This document shows positions 46,282 to 55,113 of a stretch of DNA of 64,000 nt, in pieces. Source of the DNA: Acinetobacter kookii. GTDB taxonomy: Bacteria > Pseudomonadota > Gammaproteobacteria > Pseudomonadales > Moraxellaceae. The notes under the pieces were generated by a model. That model saw nothing but the letters and a program-made list of their open reading frames with translations, did not search any database and was not told the origin of the DNA. Within the stretch, counting starts at the first letter, position 1, and the number at the start of each line of letters is the position of its first letter. Where the stretch lies: contig NZ_FMYO01000001.1 of assembly GCF_900096895.1 (NCBI RefSeq), forward strand, positions 620,001-684,000, given 5' to 3'. A program made the position numbers and the translations under genes.

Positions 46282-46665
46282 TTAAGCTGTTTGCTCAAGT
46301 ACTTTTTTGAATAAATCTTTTTGCTCTTGGCTTGGCTTGGCTGTCTGTAAAGCCATCAATTGTGACATATCGCCTTGAACCTTGATTTTACCGGTCATGA
46401 ATGCCTGCATTGCAGCAGCCATATCGAATTCCAGGAACACTTTACGTAAAGTTTCACCATCCATGTTCAATGTGGTTTTCGCATTTGAGGATAGACCTTT
46501 TTTGATTACCCCACCATCCAGAGATAATTCTGTATTGCCCTGAGCATCAGACACCACCAGGTTGATTGCTAAATTTGCAAGTGCAGGTGGCAAGTTTAAA
46601 TCACCCGCTTGCGCAGTTAATGTTTCTACAGTTGAAAACCAATCATCAGTTAAAAAGGCAGGCAT
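46282..46665 (-). CDS. SCP2 sterol-binding-domain protein
   Basis: A 127-residue, single-domain SCP2-type protein. Members bind lipids or acyl chains in a hydrophobic tunnel. The pattern fits well: NLAINLVVSDAQGNTELSLD, KGLSSNAKTTLNMDGETLRK and MTGKIKVQGDMSQLMAL near the end (the typical SCP2 closing block). It has no targeting signal. It is common in gamma-proteobacteria without a settled role. It faces the MltF-like gene and has ttcA upstream on the same strand, 226 bases away. Confidence 0.85.
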   Translation of the reverse strand: MPAFLTDDWFSTVETLTAQAGDLNLPPALANLAINLVVSDAQGNTELSLDGGVIKKGLSSNAKTTLNMDGETLRKVFLEFDMAAAMQAFMTGKIKVQGDMSQLMALQTAKPSQEQKDLFKKVLEQTA

Positions 46666-46891
46666 GATCTTTCCTCAATTTATTTGTTCATTTGTGTCGC
46701 CTATCCAGACAACATCTTTGTGAAGCTATTTTGCTTGAAGCTTGTTATAGCATGTAAAACCGTTTTCTGCTTAACGTTTTTTGTACGATGCGTTCAATTT
46801 TTATGTTTTTAATACATTTATTAAATAAATCAGATATATAAAGTTATATAAAATAGACACCAACCCTAAAATTGGTGTCTAGAAACTAATC

Positions 46892-47812
46892 TTAGTCTGC
46901 TGCAAAACCCAGGTTGACCATGTTGATCCGTTTGCTTTGCCCTTCTTCTTCCGTTGAGCAGCTCGCAGTGAAATCAATTTCACGCTGTGCGTCTAAAGCT
47001 TCAAAGTCAAACAGTTCACGGTCGGCCAATTGCGAAGGCGATACATTCTGCATAGCACCAAAAATACTGTGTAAGCGTTTTGGATACTGTTTATCCCATT
47101 CACGCAGCATGTCATTAATCATGGCGCGTTGTAGGTTCTCCTGTGAACCGCACAGGTTACACGGAATAATCGGGAACTGGCGCATTTCTGCATATTTGAT
47201 GATGTCTTTTTCTTCCACATAAGCCAGTGGACGAATCAGGATATTTTTCTTGTCGGATGACAGCAGTTTCGGTGGCATGGCCTTCAGGCTACCGCCATGA
47301 AACAGGTTCAGGAAGAACGTGGCCATAATGTCATCACGGTGATGACCTAAAGCGACTTTGGTCGCGCCAATTTCCTGCGCAAAGCCATACAATGAACCAC
47401 GACGTAAACGTGAACACACTGCACAGTAGGTTTTACCTTCAGGCGTCAGCTTTTTGGTAATGCTGTACGTGTCTTTTTCCAGAATATAATAAGGAATTTT
47501 ATTTTCCTCTAAATAATGGGGCAAGACATCTTCCGGGAAACCGGGCTGCTTTTGGTCCAGGTTCACAGCCACCACATCAAAATTGATCGGTGCAATCCGT
47601 TTAAACTGCAACAAAATATCCAGCAAGGTATAACTGTCTTTACCCCCAGAAATACAGACCATTACCTTATCGCCATCTTCGATCATTTTAAAATCACGAA
47701 TGGCATGACCGACTTGACGGCGAAGCTTTTTCAATAAACGGTAATATGCCGAACTAGTTGGCAGTTCTGGTTTGAAATTAAATCCTTGTTCGGACTCAAC
47801 TGGCGAGTACAT
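46892..47812 (-). CDS. ttcA: tRNA 2-thiocytidine synthetase TtcA
   Basis: TtcA thiolates cytidine 32 of certain tRNAs using ATP and an iron-sulfur cluster. The PP-loop [14 protein letters not shown] lies near residue 55. The cluster cysteines are in [16 protein letters not shown] and [13 protein letters not shown]. The [19 protein letters not shown] motif is characteristic. Length 306 is typical. No neighbour on the same strand appears coupled to it; the region upstream is rich in DnaA-box-like sites. Confidence 0.95.
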   Translation of the reverse strand: MYSPVESEQGFNFKPELPTSSAYYRLLKKLRRQVGHAIRDFKMIEDGDKVMVCISGGKDSYTLLDILLQFKRIAPINFDVVAVNLDQKQPGFPEDVLPHYLEENKIPYYILEKDTYSITKKLTPEGKTYCAVCSRLRRGSLYGFAQEIGATKVALGHHRDDIMATFFLNLFHGGSLKAMPPKLLSSDKKNILIRPLAYVEEKDIIKYAEMRQFPIIPCNLCGSQENLQRAMINDMLREWDKQYPKRLHSIFGAMQNVSPSQLADRELFDFEALDAQREIDFTASCSTEEEGQSKRINMVNLGFAAD

Positions 47813-47989
47813 AGACGAGATTTACCCATAAATAAAAATACCGCGCAATTTTATCCGATTCAGCCTGAACAAGCACCAAAAGAATGTAATTTCTGCAAAT
47901 TGTTTATTACTACCCTTTTCATTTAAAACTCCCAAGTTTATTTTGACCTTATGAGTTCAAATTTTAGCCACAATGCTTACCATTTGTAC

Positions 47990-48034
47990 TTTTCCACAGT
48001 TGTCCACAAAACCTGTGGATAACTTTGTGGATTT
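47990..48034. promoter_or_regulatory. Cluster of DnaA-box-like sites
   Basis: TTTTCCACA (47990-47998) and TTGTCCACA (48000-48008), each one mismatch from TTATCCACA; TGTGGATAA (48014-48022), a perfect box on the other strand; and TGTGGATTT (48026-48034), two mismatches. The four lie in 45 bases with similar spacing. Confidence 0.6.
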
Positions 48035-48081
48035 TAAAACACTTGACAAGGTGTCAGACCTATTATTTAAGGCTTCTATTT

Positions 48082-48106
48082 AAATTGATCATTTTTTGAT
48101 CAATTT
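48082..48106. repeat. AT-rich perfect dyad
   Basis: AAATTGATCA (48082-48091) pairs perfectly with TGATCAATTT (48097-48106), loop of five T. The stem is too AT-rich for a classical terminator. It could end ttcA-antisense transcripts or bind a dimeric protein. Confidence 0.7.
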
Positions 48107-48313
48107 TATTATTGTTTAAAATCAATAACTTAAGCGTGTCAAGTTATCCTGATTAAAAAAAAATTAAAAATTTTTTTGATTACTATCTCAACAAACAGCT
48201 CTTGCTTTTTACAAACTTTTGGTGAAATTAATAGAGTAATACTTTCCATCTTGTTTTTTTTTGTTAAACTCCACTTGTACTATGTTTGGAACAAATGTTG
48301 TCTATTTATAAAA

Positions 48314-49180
48314 ATGAAAAATAACTTTGTAAAAATTGGACTTTATTTTTTGGGGTGTGTGGCAGTTCAATCTGTTGCAACGACCAGTTATGCCGGACAG
48401 ACCATCTATCAGTTAAAAGACTCGAATGGTACGACCTTGCTCACCAATAAGAAAAATCGTTACAACCATCTCAAAGTTGAGAAAAAGACCTACTATCCAG
48501 ACAGCAATATCCATAGCTATAGTAACTGGGGTTCATCCGAAGCTTCGGTACTCCCGAGTTACAGCCGCAATAAAAATGCTTTTGATTCCATTATCAAACA
48601 GGCCGCTTCCCAACATGGCATATCGGAAGGCCTGATTAAAGCGGTCATGCATACTGAATCAGGCTTTAATGTCAATGCCCGCTCCCCTGTTGGCGCACAG
48701 GGACTGATGCAGCTCATGCCTGCAACTGCAAAACGTTTTAATGTTTCAAATGCTTTTGATCCCTATCAAAATATTATGGGTGGGGCAAAATATTTATCCT
48801 GGCTAATGAAACGTTTTAATGGCAATACCTCACTGGTTCTGGCCGGTTATAATGCCGGTGAAGGCAATGTCGCCAAATACGGCGGCATTCCCCCGTTTAG
48901 AGAAACCCAGGACTATGTCAGACGTGTGAGCAGCCGCTTCAGCAACTTATATTCCAATGGCTTGGGTCATAGCTCAAGTTCAGCAAAGTCGAGTTCTGAT
49001 GCCGGCAAAATTGTTGCTCAATCCGACAATTATGAATCCGCTTCAGCACATCCCCCCCCTCGTTATAGTTCACAGCGTCAAATCATTATGGCATCCGATG
49101 GCAGCTTCACCGATGCTCCCGGCTCATATGCCACAGCCCATGCGACAGCTTCAGCAAAAATTTCAATTGCTGACAATTAA
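48314..49180 (+). CDS. Lytic transglycosylase (SLT family 1)
   Basis: A 288-residue secreted or periplasmic transglycosylase. It has a signal peptide (NFVKIGLYFLGCVAVQSVATTSYAG, given in part) and a DUF4124-like stretch (QTIYQLKDSNGTTLLTNKKN) that often precedes SLT domains. The catalytic domain follows: AVMHTESGFNVNARSPVGAQ with the glutamate, GLMQLMPATAKRF, GGAKYLSWLMKRF and LAGYNAGEGNVAKYGG. The C-terminal tail is Ser-rich and disordered. I chose ATG 48314 because the signal peptide starts there. No strong ribosome site is seen. Confidence 0.9.
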   Translation: MKNNFVKIGLYFLGCVAVQSVATTSYAGQTIYQLKDSNGTTLLTNKKNRYNHLKVEKKTYYPDSNIHSYSNWGSSEASVLPSYSRNKNAFDSIIKQAASQHGISEGLIKAVMHTESGFNVNARSPVGAQGLMQLMPATAKRFNVSNAFDPYQNIMGGAKYLSWLMKRFNGNTSLVLAGYNAGEGNVAKYGGIPPFRETQDYVRRVSSRFSNLYSNGLGHSSSSAKSSSDAGKIVAQSDNYESASAHPPPRYSSQRQIIMASDGSFTDAPGSYATAHATASAKISIADN

Positions 49181-49315
49181 ATTGTTTTAGAAACTGCATC
49201 ATTATAGAGTTTTGTTAATTTTTCCTTGAATTTTTAAGACTTACACCTCATATTTAGTGAGATGATTTTTGATTTATAAATCAGATTATTTTTTTATTAT
49301 AAGAGGATTTTCTCA

Positions 49316-50221
49316 ATGATGCGGATTGGTTTGTTCTTGCTAACCAACCTCGCGGTACTGGTAGTAGCTGGCATTATCTTGTCACTCTTCGGTGTCGGTA
49401 GTTACCATGGCGCGGGTGGCTTAAATCTAGGCAACCTACTAGTGATCTGTTTTGTCTTTGGTATGGTTGGCTCTCTCATTTCGTTGTTTATGTCGAAATG
49501 GATGGCAAAAAAGTCTACCGGGACAGAGTTAATTGACCCGAATGCGCCTCGTAACCAGGCTGAAGCATGGTTATTACAAGAAATTGCGCAATTATCGCAA
49601 CGTGCCGGCATTAACATGCCAGAAGTGGGTATTTTCCCATCTTATCAGTCGAATGCTTTCGCTACAGGCTGGAATAAAAACGATGCATTGGTTGCCGTTT
49701 CAACCGGCTTGCTCGAACGCATGAATAAAGACGAACTTCGTGCGGTGCTTGCGCATGAGATCGGTCACGTCGCCAATGGTGACATGGTTACGCTTGCCTT
49801 GATTCAAGGTGTAGTCAACGCCTTTGTCATGTTCTTTGCCCGTGTGGTCGGTGACTTTATTGACCGTAATGTCTTTGGCCGTGAAGATGGCGAAGCACCG
49901 GGACTGGCTTATTTTGCCATTACCATCGTACTGGATATCGTGTTTGGTATTCTGGCTTCTGCCATTGTGATGTGGTTCTCGCGTCATCGCGAATACCGTG
50001 CCGATGAAGCCGGTGCACGTTTAGCCGGTAAACAGGCCATGATTTCTGCATTATTGCGTTTACAGGCAGAATCTGAACTGCCAGATCAAATGCCAAAAGA
50101 AATGAAAGCATTCTCTATTGCAGAAGGTAAAGAACAAGGTTTCAGCCTGGCTGCTTTGTTCCAGACCCATCCTACCATTGAACAACGTGTAGCTGCATTA
50201 CAACAGTTAAATTGCCCATAA
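49316..50221 (+). CDS. htpX: Membrane zinc protease HtpX
   Basis: HtpX degrades misfolded membrane proteins with FtsH. The zinc motif is [10 protein letters not shown] (near residue 143), and the third ligand glutamate sits in [17 protein letters not shown]. Four hydrophobic segments flank it: two at the N-terminus ([20 protein letters not shown] and [18 protein letters not shown]) and two after the zinc motif. Length 301. Two adjacent ATG codons (49316, 49319) are possible; AGAGGA is 8 bases before the first. It is usually induced by envelope stress, but no CpxR box is plain here. Confidence 0.95.
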   Translation: MMRIGLFLLTNLAVLVVAGIILSLFGVGSYHGAGGLNLGNLLVICFVFGMVGSLISLFMSKWMAKKSTGTELIDPNAPRNQAEAWLLQEIAQLSQRAGINMPEVGIFPSYQSNAFATGWNKNDALVAVSTGLLERMNKDELRAVLAHEIGHVANGDMVTLALIQGVVNAFVMFFARVVGDFIDRNVFGREDGEAPGLAYFAITIVLDIVFGILASAIVMWFSRHREYRADEAGARLAGKQAMISALLRLQAESELPDQMPKEMKAFSIAEGKEQGFSLAALFQTHPTIEQRVAALQQLNCP

Positions 50222-50242
50222 TCTGTTAAGATAAAACAGAAT

Positions 50243-50272
50243 AAAAAAAGCCTCCAGCATGGAGGCTTTTTT
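50243..50272 (+). terminator. Terminator of htpX
   Basis: AAAAAAAGCCTCC-AGCAT-GGAGGCTTTTTT, 22 bases after the stop. Confidence 0.93.
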
Positions 50273-50376
50273 ATGACTAGCTTCAATACAACAGGCTGTC
50301 ATTGAAAGACAATTACACACGCCACTCAATATGCATGATTGACAGCAAAATCATCGATTGTTTGATCTTGCAGGGG

Positions 50377-50958
50377 CTAAATATTTAGTGTTTGCCACCA
50401 TTGCCATAACCAGCTTAATCCCCACCACATGGCAAGGGCCAATATAATGATAAAAATAACGCCCAACAGGTCAGGAAGATGCAGCCAGATCCAGGCCACC
50501 ACAGGGTTACGCCAAAATGCAGAAGACTGCTGCTTCTGTTCCAGACGTTCATGCAAAAAGGGATGGGTGACATGGGACTCACTGCGAATCTGATACTCCT
50601 CACGAATATGATCATGCACAATCGCTAAAGCTTTGCGGCTTGGACGAATAAAAACGTCAAAAACCGTTCCAGCAACAGGAATAAAACCGACTACGGCATC
50701 CATCATGGCCAATTTCATCACCGGAGTCAGCTTGTTTTGCGGTACGCCAATTTGCTTGGCTTTATAGATGGCATAGCAGGTCAAGACAAAGCCCGCGACA
50801 TCTCCAGCTACAGGAATGGTACTTAAGGCAGCATCCGCCCCCACCCCTTGTTTGGTAAAGGGAATACGCACCACCGAATCCATCATATTGGCAAACTTGG
50901 CTAAATCGCGCTCCAAACGTATGACTTCTTGCCGGCTGAGTTTTTGTTGTTCAGACAT
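50377..50958 (-). CDS. DUF4112-family membrane protein
   Basis: The pattern fits DUF4112: LARFANMMDSVVRIP-like start (KFANMMDSVVRIPFTK), GVGADAALSTIPVAGDVAGF, then a mirrored second half with MMDAVVGFIPVAGTVFDVF. The two I-P-V-A-G loops suggest an internal duplication. A C-terminal hydrophobic helix with many Trp (IFIIILALAMWWGLSWLW) gives a membrane anchor. Length 193 from ATG 50958. Function is unknown for the whole family. It lies downstream of the RND pump gene on the same strand but with a large hairpin in between. Confidence 0.85.
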   Translation of the reverse strand: MSEQQKLSRQEVIRLERDLAKFANMMDSVVRIPFTKQGVGADAALSTIPVAGDVAGFVLTCYAIYKAKQIGVPQNKLTPVMKLAMMDAVVGFIPVAGTVFDVFIRPSRKALAIVHDHIREEYQIRSESHVTHPFLHERLEQKQQSSAFWRNPVVAWIWLHLPDLLGVIFIIILALAMWWGLSWLWQWWQTLNI

Positions 50959-51139
50959 CGCTGGTTCCAAAGAAAAGATCGCTCTAACTGCTTGAGATTA
51001 CATCATATCTGTGCGGTTTGAAGTGTATGTATATAATTAACAAGTGAACGTGAATCACACTGCCCATCCCATTCCATGCTGAACTGATGAAGAGATTGAT
51101 CTTGCCTCAACTGCTTCATTAACCTGTTCCATTCTCAGA

Positions 51140-51181
51140 ACCATTCAATAAGCCCCTGTTGCTGCAAGGCTATTGAATGGT
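51140..51181. repeat. Long hairpin downstream of the RND gene
   Basis: ACCATTCAATAAGCC pairs with GGCTATTGAATGGT across 13 bases, with one bulged A. It is 16 bases beyond the RND gene stop. No T run follows in either direction, so a simple Rho-independent terminator is not evident; it may stabilise the 3' end or belong to a repeat. Confidence 0.65.
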
Positions 51182-51196
51182 TGAATTGAATTCAGG

Positions 51197-54100
51197 TTAT
51201 ACCCGGGTTTTGGTTTTCAACAGCGTGCGAATCAGCACATACATAAAGGGAATAAAAATCAGCACCAAGATGGTCGCGAAAATCACCCCACCCAATACGC
51301 TCACGCCAATTTCCTGACGGCTGGCAGCACCCGCACCAAAAGCAAAGACCAGTGGAATCACCCCTGCACCAAAAGCCAGGGAAGTCATCAGAATCGGGCG
51401 TAAACGCAGGCTGGCCCCTTCCAGTGCAGCCTCAATCACACTGCGGCCTTGCTGCTCTGCAAGGGAGGCAAACTCAACAATTAAAATGGCATTTTTACAG
51501 GACAGGCCAATGGTGGTGAGCAAGGCAATCTGGAAATAAATGTCGTTCGGAAAACCGGCAAAATAACTGAACAGGATATTACCGCCAATCCCCAAAGGAA
51601 TGGCAGTTAATACTGCTGTAGGAATAGACCAGCTTTCATAGAGTGCCGCCAGACACAGGAAAATAAAGCCGATTGACAGCACATACAGCAATAGCGCCTG
51701 ATTACTCGAGCGTTTTTCTTCAAAGGACAAACCGCTCCATGCCACATCTATACCCGGGTGCTGTGCCACCAGCTGTTCAACATCACCCATTGCCACGCCC
51801 GAGCTGACATCTTTGGCGGTATCTGCTTCCATTTGCAAGGCGGTATAACCCATATAACGATTGACCACATCCGGCCCGCCACTCCAGCTGACCGTGGCAA
51901 AATTGCTAAAGGACACCATCTGGTTCAAGTCATTGCGCACATACCAGTATTGCAGGTCTTCAGGTTTGGAACGAAATTCCGCATCGCCCTGCATCATCAC
52001 CCGTTTAATCCGGCCACGATCAATAAAATCATTGATATAGCTGCCGCCCCAGGCGCTTGCCAGGGTACTGTTAATGGCTGCTTGCGACAGACCATTGGCC
52101 ATCGCCAGTTTCTGGTCAATATTCACCTTTAAGCCTGCTTTATCTGGATTTGAACGCTTGTCCAGATTTTCAAAACTGCTGTATTGTTTTGCCTGCTGCT
52201 GCAATTGCTTAAACTGGCTATCCAGATAGGCACGACCTTGGCCATTGATGTCACGAATCCAGAAATCCAGCCCGTCAGTTTGGCCTAAACCACTGACTGA
52301 AGCGGGCATCGTCACATTAATTTGTGCATTCGGATTGTTTTTAAAATGCTTTAAGGCGCGCTCACGAATGGCTTGAGCCGAATTTTCTTTGCCGGAGCGT
52401 TCATCCCAAGGCTTTAAGGCAATAAAACCCTGACCTAAGTTTTGTCCCGTTCCGGCCATATTACGGCCATAACGAACCATCACCAGATTGACATTATCTT
52501 TTTCATTTTTCAGGAAATACTGTCTGATTTGCTCTCCAATTTCGGAACTTTTCGACATCGGTGCACCATCTGCCAGCTTAAACTGCACGTTTAAAATGCC
52601 CTGATCTTCACTGGGAATAAAACTGGTCGGTAAAGCTCGATAGAACAGCTCAAAAACACTGATCAGTACCGCAAAAATGACCAGGCAAATCGCCTTATGT
52701 TGCAGACTAAGATTGGATAATTTTAAATAACCATGTTTTAAGCCATCCAGTTTTTGGTTAAACCAGACCGCCCATCGGGCAGGTTGTGGATTCGGCTTTA
52801 AAATCAGGGCACATAAAGCTGGAGTTAAAATCAGGGCAACAGCCAGCGATAAAGCCATGGCAGCAACCAGGGTAATGGAAAACTGGCGATAAATCACACC
52901 CGTAGAACCGCCAAAAAAAGCCATGGGAATAAACACGGCTGTGAGTACCAATGTAATTCCGACCAATGCCCCACTAATTTCCTGCATGGATTCAAGTGAT
53001 GCTTCTTGAGCCGTCAAGTTTTTCTCATGCATCAGCCGCTCAATATTTTCCACCACCACAATCGCATCATCCACCAGCAGCCCGATCGCCAGAACTAGGG
53101 CAAACAGGGTGAGCGTATTGATACTTAAGCCCAAGACATACAATACTGCCATGGTCCCCAGCAGAACCACCGGTACGGTAATGGCAGGAATCAGGGTCGC
53201 GCGCCAGTTTTGCAGGAACAGGAACATCACTACAATCACCAGCAACACGGCTTCAACCAGGGTTTTCACCACTTCCTTGATGGATTCTTTTACAAATGGC
53301 GTGTTGTCACGCGGATAAACCAGCTTATAGCCTTCAGGAAGCTGCTTCGAAATCTTATCCACTTCAGCCTGAATCAGGGCTGAAGTCGCCACGGCATTGG
53401 CACCGGAAGCCAGCGAAATGCCCATCCCGGCAGAAGGAAAACCGTTAATGGTATTAAAAGATTGATAATTTTCTGCCCCCAGTTCAACCCGGGCGACATC
53501 TTTTAAATAGATAAAACTGCCATTACGCGCAGATTTGACAATGATATTTTCAAATTCAGGCACCGTTTTCAAACGTGAACCAGAAGTGACTTTGGCATTT
53601 AAATACTGGTCTTCTACAGTCGGCAAATCCCCCACCGCCCCTGCTGCCACCTGGGTATTTTGTGCTTCAACCGCTGCGCGGATATCACTCGGCATTAAAT
53701 TGTATTGTTTTAATTTTAAGGGGTTTAACCAGATGCGCATGGCATATTGCGAACCGAACACATCCACTTCGCCAATACCGTCTATACGCGCCAGCTCTTC
53801 TTCCAGATGGGTCTGCATATAGTCCGACAGGGCAATGCTGTCACTTTTACCCGAGGCATCATACAGGCCAATGACCATGTGCGTGTCACCCAGTGACTTG
53901 AATACATTGACACCCTGACGTTGCACTTCATCCGGTAAACGGTTCAGCACACCATTAATCGCATTTTGTACCTGGACTTGCGCCGTATCCGGATCGGTCC
54001 CATTTTCAAAACTGATGTTAATGCGGCTACGACCAGATGAATCGCTGCTGGAACTAAAATACAGCAAATGATCAATACCTTTAATTTGCTGTTCCAGCAC

Positions 54101-54292
54101 CTGGGTGACACTTTCTTCCACCGTTTCTGCTGAGGCACCATTATAGCTGGCACTGACACTAATACGTGGCGGTGCGATATCCGGAAAACGCTCGACCGGT
54201 AAACTCAGCGTTGCAAACACACCAAAAGCCATCAAGATGATGGCTAAAACACCGGCAAAAATCGGTCGATGAATGAAAAATCTAGACAGCAT
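51197..54292 (-). CDS. RND efflux pump, HAE1 family (MexB/AcrB-like), orphan
   Basis: The inner-membrane proton antiporter of a tripartite pump. It has the full RND plan of 12 helices and two large periplasmic loops in 1031 residues. Proton-relay residues are conserved: GLLVDDAIVVVENIERLM (the Asp pair in TM4) and SCKNAILIVEFASL (the TM10 Lys). FFGGSTGVIYRQFSITLV and the HAE1 start FFIHRPIFAGVLAIILM are typical. Unlike AdeABC- or AdeIJK-type operons it has no adaptor or channel gene beside it. A Fur-box-like site lies about 70-90 bases upstream. Substrate unknown. Confidence 0.93.
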   Translation of the reverse strand: MLSRFFIHRPIFAGVLAIILMAFGVFATLSLPVERFPDIAPPRISVSASYNGASAETVEESVTQVLEQQIKGIDHLLYFSSSSDSSGRSRINISFENGTDPDTAQVQVQNAINGVLNRLPDEVQRQGVNVFKSLGDTHMVIGLYDASGKSDSIALSDYMQTHLEEELARIDGIGEVDVFGSQYAMRIWLNPLKLKQYNLMPSDIRAAVEAQNTQVAAGAVGDLPTVEDQYLNAKVTSGSRLKTVPEFENIIVKSARNGSFIYLKDVARVELGAENYQSFNTINGFPSAGMGISLASGANAVATSALIQAEVDKISKQLPEGYKLVYPRDNTPFVKESIKEVVKTLVEAVLLVIVVMFLFLQNWRATLIPAITVPVVLLGTMAVLYVLGLSINTLTLFALVLAIGLLVDDAIVVVENIERLMHEKNLTAQEASLESMQEISGALVGITLVLTAVFIPMAFFGGSTGVIYRQFSITLVAAMALSLAVALILTPALCALILKPNPQPARWAVWFNQKLDGLKHGYLKLSNLSLQHKAICLVIFAVLISVFELFYRALPTSFIPSEDQGILNVQFKLADGAPMSKSSEIGEQIRQYFLKNEKDNVNLVMVRYGRNMAGTGQNLGQGFIALKPWDERSGKENSAQAIRERALKHFKNNPNAQINVTMPASVSGLGQTDGLDFWIRDINGQGRAYLDSQFKQLQQQAKQYSSFENLDKRSNPDKAGLKVNIDQKLAMANGLSQAAINSTLASAWGGSYINDFIDRGRIKRVMMQGDAEFRSKPEDLQYWYVRNDLNQMVSFSNFATVSWSGGPDVVNRYMGYTALQMEADTAKDVSSGVAMGDVEQLVAQHPGIDVAWSGLSFEEKRSSNQALLLYVLSIGFIFLCLAALYESWSIPTAVLTAIPLGIGGNILFSYFAGFPNDIYFQIALLTTIGLSCKNAILIVEFASLAEQQGRSVIEAALEGASLRLRPILMTSLAFGAGVIPLVFAFGAGAASRQEIGVSVLGGVIFATILVLIFIPFMYVLIRTLLKTKTRV

Positions 54293-54609
54293 ATGTCCTG
54301 GTCACTTAAATGGTGAGGAATAAAAATTCAACGCAATCATTGAACCCTTAAAATGATGGATTTGATATTGATAATCAATAACAGAAATATACAAGCCAAT
54401 CATATTTAACAGAAAAAATCAGACTTTGCCTTAAATAAGGAGAAAATATGGAGATAATTTTTTTATCAAAAGCTTATTTCTTGTAAATTTTACTCCTGCC
54501 CCAAATTTTTTACTGTTTTTATTTCATTATTTTAATTGAATTTAGTGAATTAATTTTTAATTAAGCAATGCCGAATATGATTGCCCAAATTATTGTCTGT
54601 TTGAGCACC
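54293..54609. other. Divergent intergenic region between the RND gene and dgkA
   Basis: AT-rich. It holds the Fur-box-like dyad at 54364-54382. The plus-strand frame open from 54568 reaches dgkA but encodes a sequence unlike the family start. No other signal is seen. Confidence 0.55.
54364..54382. promoter_or_regulatory. Fur-box-like operator
   Basis: GATATTGATAATCAATAAC matches 16 of 19 bases of the classical Fur consensus (GATAATGATAATCATTATC). It lies between the divergent RND pump gene and dgkA, at a distance that suits repression of the pump gene. Confidence 0.6.
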
Positions 54610-54984
54610 ATGAATTCTTATTCCCCCTTTAAAGGCAAGACCGGTGTTAAGCGTGTCTTGAATGCAACCCAGTATTCTCTTGCCGGTTTTAAGTCTGCCT
54701 TTAGCCATGAAGCCGCTTTTCGCCAGATCGTCCTGATCAATATAGTCCTTATTCCAGGCAGTTTTTTTCTAAATGTGACCGCGGTTGAACAGGCCCTGAT
54801 GGTTGCCGTCTGTTTACTGGCTTTGATTGTGGAATTATTGAATTCAGCAATTGAGGCGGTGGTCGACCGTATTTCCCTGGAAAAGCATCCTCTTTCAAAA
54901 AATGCCAAAGACATGGGCAGTGCCGCACAGTTTGTCGCGCTTGGCATCATCTTTTTTGTGTGGCTGATTATTTTAATGAAATAA
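54610..54984 (+). CDS. dgkA: Diacylglycerol kinase
   Basis: It phosphorylates diacylglycerol released by membrane-derived glucan or lipid A modification. The 124 residues contain the three-helix pattern of the DgkA family with its catalytic signature LIVELLNSAIEAVVDRISLE and KNAKDMGSAAQFVAL. The start MNSYSPFKGKTGVKRVLNAT agrees with family starts. ATG 54610 was chosen over 54568, which would add 14 hydrophobic residues. Only a weak GAG lies upstream. A terminator between dgkA and aceA serves both genes. Confidence 0.9.
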   Translation: MNSYSPFKGKTGVKRVLNATQYSLAGFKSAFSHEAAFRQIVLINIVLIPGSFFLNVTAVEQALMVAVCLLALIVELLNSAIEAVVDRISLEKHPLSKNAKDMGSAAQFVALGIIFFVWLIILMK

Positions 54985-55069
54985 GCATTTTATTGCTTTC
55001 ATTTTTGCAGCTTTTAAAGCAGCAGCTTTTATCGCATGTTTTTATATCGCATTCTAGACTTTGAAGCAT

Positions 55070-55097
55070 AAAAAAACCCGGCTTGCGCCGGGTTTTT
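55070..55097. terminator. Two-way terminator between dgkA and aceA
   Basis: AAAAAACCCGGC-TTGC-GCCGGGTTTTT. A and T runs on both sides make it usable in both directions; it lies 16 bases beyond the aceA stop. Confidence 0.92.
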
Positions 55098-55113
55098 CGG
55101 ATCAGTTCAGTGC

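Larger units (their letters stand above)
47813..48313. other. Intergenic region with a DnaA-box-like cluster and AT-rich dyad
   Basis: This gap holds a cluster of DnaA-box-like 9-mers (47990-48034), an AT-rich perfect dyad (48082-48106) and A/T tracts (48151-48180). The region 48176-48313 is open in the same frame as the transglycosylase but encodes a non-family sequence, so I treat it as leader. Confidence 0.65.

Noticed and set aside
47990..48180. Chromosomal replication origin
   Set aside because: No dnaA, dnaN, gidA or rpmH nearby; a box cluster alone is not enough.
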